Part shown: piece after piece, positions 21,415 to 23,774 of the stretch | Layout of the letters: each line of letters opens with the position of its first letter | How positions within the stretch are numbered: position 1 is the stretch's first letter | DNA from: JAPUDQ01 sp049291395 | Lineage (GTDB): Bacteria > Patescibacteriota > Saccharimonadia > Saccharimonadales > Saccharimonadaceae | NCBI GenBank assembly: GCA_049291395.1 | Contig: JBATPJ010000052.1 | Location: 1 to 23,774, forward strand | Direction of reading: 5' to 3' | Length of the DNA stretch: 23,774 nucleotides | Made by a program: the position numbers and the translations under genes | The notes under the pieces: generated by a model | Database searches by the model: none | What the model was told of the DNA's origin: nothing | What the model saw: the letters and a program-made list of their open reading frames with translations, nothing else

Positions 21415-21513
21415 CCCCTGAAAGTTCAGGGGATTGCCCCTCTGCTGCCCGGCGGTTCGCGGGAGCATAGTTCTAGCGATAACCCATAGGTTACTTGCCA
21501 CAACTATGCTCCC
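21415..21513 (-). promoter_or_regulatory. Structured 5' leader of the Thr-repeat gene
   Basis: Two hairpins precede the start codon at 21375. CCCCTGAA/TTCAGGGG (21415-21422, 21425-21432) is a tight 8-bp stem. GGGAGCATAGTT/AACTATGCTCCC (21461-21472, 21502-21513) is a perfect 12-bp stem whose 29-nt loop holds AACC/GGTT (21481-21484, 21489-21492). The arrangement suggests a regulatory or stabilising leader, but I recognise no riboswitch class. Confidence 0.45.
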
Positions 21514-21546
21514 GACATATGAGGAGAACGATACATGTACTAGGTA

Positions 21547-21881
21547 CGCTATCACGTAGATGCATACGCGAGCCGAAACTCAAGCGCAGCGGGGCACGCA
21601 CGTCAGAGATATAGCCCGTAGATTGCGGCATGGGATATATATGGCGACGTGTCTATGCCACGCTACGCTCGGGATGACTCACGGGTAGCGATACCCTGTC
21701 ATCTGACAGGGGCATATGAAATAGCATGATTTGACACACACTTTTGGCCATTCTCGCAGAGGAGGTCAAAAGCGTGCTACCGAGTTATTAACGAACCTCA
21801 CGAGAGACCCTAGAGTCTCTATCCCGTAAAGAAGTCGATATCGGTATGAAGAGGTGATACCTCACTCACGCCTGCCGCAAT
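21547..21881 (+). ncRNA. Candidate structured RNA / intergenic element, right copy
   Basis: This gene-free stretch carries the same three blocks as 19618-19734, on the opposite strand: CGCTATCACGTA (21547-21558), CATATG-N6-CATGATTTGACAC (21713-21737) and GCTACCGA (21776-21783). Many stems are visible: CGCTAC/GTAGCG (21661-21666, 21685-21690), CCCTGTC/GACAGGG (21694-21700, 21705-21711), a hairpin of about 20 bp at 21737-21776, AGAGAC/GTCTCT (21803-21820) and GAGGT/ACCTC (21851-21863). ATTGCGGCA (21622-21630) pairs with TGCCGCAAT (21873-21881), closing a domain of about 260 nt. The conserved cores of RNase P RNA, tmRNA and SRP RNA are absent. Strand and boundaries are inferred from the direction of the shared blocks. 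Confidence 0.45.
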
Positions 21882-21972
21882 ACGTTGATGCTCCTAGTCT
21901 ATCACAAAATACTCCTAATGTCAATACATTTGATCATGGATAGCAATAAAGCACAAGTATTATGATGTGAAA

Positions 21973-22003
21973 ATAAAACACCTCCGTAACAGAGGTGTTT
22001 TAT
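21973..22003 (-). terminator. Rho-independent terminator of the right surface gene
   Basis: ATAAAACACCTC (21973-21984) pairs over 12 bp with GAGGTGTTTTAT (21992-22003), loop CGTAACA. On the minus strand it follows the stop codon at 22025 by about 20 nt and is followed by a T-rich tail. It could also stop plus-strand transcription from the candidate RNA. Confidence 0.85.
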
Positions 22004-22024
22004 CGATGTATTTGTCGCAACGAT

Positions 22025-23563
22025 TTATTTTTTCAGAAGTGAATCGATGATTCGTCGGCGAGAAGCCTGGAAATAGTAGCCCGCTGCGGTCAAGGTGCTG
22101 AGCCCTGTTGCGCCGAGGATGATGTCGCTCGGACCAGTCCTGGCGATCGTAGTGGTCGAGAGGACTGCTGTGTTGCAGACGCTGATGTCTTCGCTGTAGA
22201 GACTTGGGTTAGCGGTAAATTCGGACTTTTTGATCGTTTTGACAGTCTTTGAGCTGAGGACACAGACCTGCATGTCGACGCAGGCTGCGTCGGTAGAGGG
22301 CTTGTACTTGTCCTGGTCGGTTTCATCAACAGTAATGACACTACCGGTGGCTGGGTTACAGACCGATACTTTCGTCGGGGCAGGTACGCTGACAGTGGCT
22401 TCGTCACAGCCATCTGGCGTGCCGGTGATGTCTGGTGTGTCGACACAGGCGGTGTTTTTGACCGTGCCAGCGATGTATGACGGCACTTTCGCTGTCAGGG
22501 TGAACTCCATGTGCTCTTGTGATTTGAGTGACGCGATGGTGTATTTCCACTGGTTGTCGGTGATAGTACCGAGGTTGTCGCCAGCGCCGATAAGCGTGAC
22601 GCCAGCTTCTGGTTTGTCGGTCACGACGAGATTGGTCAGATCGACGTTGCCAGTGTTTTTGACGTCCAGTTGGTAGGTAAATACTTGGTTGAGATTGACG
22701 ACTTTGCTATCGACAGCATCGACTTTCTTCGTGATGGTGACGGCTGGCGCTGGTGCTGGCTCGACGGTGATGGTCGTGGTGCAGCCATCGGTCTTATCGC
22801 CGACAGACGTCTTGACGACGACTGATGCGGTGTATGTCCCGGCATCTGGCAGTGTGATCGTGCCGGTGCTTGCTGTCGATGCGGAGCTCGTCACTGATAC
22901 GGTCTTGCTGTAGTTGTCTGGTCCTGTGACAGTAAAGACGTAGCCGGTGATCGTCGCGCCGTCTTTGGCCTCGGCCGTTGCCTGGAATGAGTATTGGGTA
23001 CGGGAGATCTTGGTCGGGGTGATCATCTTGCAGGCTGCGCTCGGCTGCGTGACAGGAGTAGCGACGACGGGGTTACCGCAGGTCATGATGACGGCACGGT
23101 AAAACACGCCGCCACGGAAGAAGACGAATGCATCGTAGTAGTCATAACTGTAGTTGTAGGTATCGTCTCGTTCATAGTATGTCTTGCCGTCGATTACAAC
23201 TGGGTGGCTATAGGGGAGATTGTTGCGGCCTACCGAGTAGGAATTAGTTGCGACGGTGACGCCGTCGACTTCGACGCGTGCGCCGTCTTTGTAGACTTTA
23301 CCGATCTTCATCTGGCTGGTCGTGCCTTCAAAGTCGGATAGCTGGAGGCCGTAGTGGCTATAGATATTGTCGAGATCACCAGGGGTGTTGGCAGTGTATT
23401 TCTGGATCAGTTCAGCCTGAGTCAGAGCGCCACACGTTACGATCGAGTTTGTCCCGCAGGCTCGTGGGGTTGCGGCCTGTGTCTGCCGAGCGATATTGAG
23501 CACAAATACCGTGACAAGCACGATAAACAGCGATGCTGCGTATGCGTAAAAGCGTTTTTTCAT
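22025..23563 (-). CDS. Secreted anchored surface protein (PKD/DUF11-like domains, Cys-to-Cys modules)
   Basis: The 512-aa protein has a signal peptide (residues about 1-31, cleavage after TQA). An N-terminal domain rich in Y, D and G with cysteines (GTNSIVTCGA, VIMTCGNP) comes next. A PKD/Ig-like unit follows (YSFQATAEAKDGATITGYVF, then DAGTYTASVVVK). Then comes a DUF11-type unit (NLNQVFTYQLDVKNTGNVDL, VVTDKPEAGV) and two Cys-bounded modules (VCNPATG to AAC; VCVLSSKTVKTIKKSEF to SVC) resembling those at 18286-19494. It ends with IARTG, a hydrophobic helix and a basic tail. AGGAG lies 5 nt before the ATG. This is an envelope adhesin-like protein by architecture. Confidence 0.85.
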   Translation of the reverse strand: MKKRFYAYAASLFIVLVTVFVLNIARQTQAATPRACGTNSIVTCGALTQAELIQKYTANTPGDLDNIYSHYGLQLSDFEGTTSQMKIGKVYKDGARVEVDGVTVATNSYSVGRNNLPYSHPVVIDGKTYYERDDTYNYSYDYYDAFVFFRGGVFYRAVIMTCGNPVVATPVTQPSAACKMITPTKISRTQYSFQATAEAKDGATITGYVFTVTGPDNYSKTVSVTSSASTASTGTITLPDAGTYTASVVVKTSVGDKTDGCTTTITVEPAPAPAVTITKKVDAVDSKVVNLNQVFTYQLDVKNTGNVDLTNLVVTDKPEAGVTLIGAGDNLGTITDNQWKYTIASLKSQEHMEFTLTAKVPSYIAGTVKNTACVDTPDITGTPDGCDEATVSVPAPTKVSVCNPATGSVITVDETDQDKYKPSTDAACVDMQVCVLSSKTVKTIKKSEFTANPSLYSEDISVCNTAVLSTTTIARTGPSDIILGATGLSTLTAAGYYFQASRRRIIDSLLKK

Positions 23564-23599
23564 AGGATCTCCTGCCCACCATTAGTAGCTGATGTTTCA

Positions 23600-23629
23600 A
23601 TTATATAGCACTATTATCAGAAATGTCAA
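23600..23629 (-). promoter_or_regulatory. Consensus promoter of the right surface gene
   Basis: On the minus strand TTGACA (23629-23624) and TATAAT (23605-23600) are 18 nt apart. The leader is about 30 nt and carries the AGGAG site, in contrast to the leaderless housekeeping-type genes. Confidence 0.8.
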
Positions 23630-23708
23630 TACCGACTCTCCAGAGGGTATTAACCTCCCATACATCTTGCACACTTCCATCACCCTACTAAAGTAGAAAG
23701 GAGTGAAA

Positions 23709-23774
23709 GTGAGATACAGAAATATGACCGAGAAGCAACTACTCGTGTATGGTGCACGGATTCGTTTGGGGTGG
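23709..23774 (+). CDS. Start of a gene, possibly an HTH regulator (partial at right edge)
   Basis: Only about 22 codons are in the window. AAAGGAG (23697-23703) is followed after 5 nt by GTG 23709, in frame with an ATG at 23724; the site favours the GTG. The residues MTEKQLLVYGARIRLGW resemble the first helix of XRE-type or similar HTH regulators (Y-G-x-R-I-R-x-x-R/W), but this is too short for assignment. It is divergent from the surface gene at 22025-23563. Confidence 0.5.
   Translation, partial: MRYRNMTEKQLLVYGARIRLGW

Noticed and set aside
20848..21489. Plus-strand frame of 213 codons opposite the GC-rich gene
   Set aside because: Low-complexity Asp/Glu/His/Arg composition from the complementary strand of membrane-helix coding sequence; no start signal.
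21732..21760. TTGACA in the shared element as a -35 box
   Set aside because: Neither copy has a -10-like hexamer 16-18 nt downstream, and the sequence there is not conserved.
21547..21881. RNase P RNA, tmRNA or SRP RNA as identity of the structured region
   Set aside because: The conserved cores of these RNAs (for example the RNase P GAGGAAAGTCC block and SRP GGAAG tetraloop region) are not present on either strand.
1..23774. CRISPR arrays, insertion sequences, rRNA or intact tRNA genes
   Set aside because: No evenly spaced direct repeats with unique spacers, no transposase, and no rRNA or complete cloverleaf were found.

Overview
The window looks like a chromosomal stretch of a Patescibacteria (CPR) genome, most likely a Saccharibacteria (TM7) relative. 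This rests on gene style: small genes at high density, several LPXTG-like anchored surface proteins, a lone type IV prepilin, a short divergent FolD, a PlsC-like acyltransferase, and many genes with a TATAAT-like box only 4-9 nt before the start codon. TGA works as a stop codon (for example at the end of the histidine kinase), which argues against the UGA-glycine CPR lineages. No rRNA or tRNA gene was found to fix the phylum.

Region 1 (1-4201) is the best-supported unusual system: a complete diversity-generating retroelement (DGR). It holds a membrane-anchored variable protein with a C-terminal FGE/C-type-lectin-like domain (1196-2140), an Avd accessory protein (2341-2709), a template repeat (TR, 2882-3047) and a DGR reverse transcriptase (3044-4201). 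TR and variable repeat (VR, 2006-2171) align without gaps over 166 nt. They differ at 21 positions, every one an adenine in TR, which is the signature of adenine-specific mutagenic retrohoming. Upstream are a partial AAA/DUF4143 ATPase, a start-less winged-helix relic and a perfect 12-bp inverted repeat.

Region 2 (4308-11075) starts with a large FN3-type surface protein ending in LADTG plus a membrane anchor. A set of small genes follows: an XRE regulator, a single-HKD PLD-like nuclease with a small partner, two uncharacterised proteins, two Nudix hydrolases (one closely MTH1-like) and a four-helix membrane protein. Region 3 (11092-18252) has a prepilin and a secreted helical protein in a two-gene operon, an FNR-type oxidoreductase divergent from folD, a stand-alone receiver domain, PlsC, a SAM methyltransferase-like protein and a 7TM-GAF histidine kinase.

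Region 4 (18226-23774) encodes surface proteins. Two secreted anchored proteins share a Cys-to-Cys repeat module. Between them is a GC-rich, Thr-repeat membrane protein of foreign-looking composition. It is flanked by two oppositely oriented copies of a structured, non-coding sequence element (19618-19734 minus; 21547-21881 plus) that match no RNA family I recognise. A regulator-like gene starts at the right edge.

Together the window suggests a cell investing in surface display: a targeted hypermutation system for one cell-surface ligand-binding domain, plus several invariant anchored adhesin-like proteins and a pilin, all plausible for an epibiotic CPR lifestyle.
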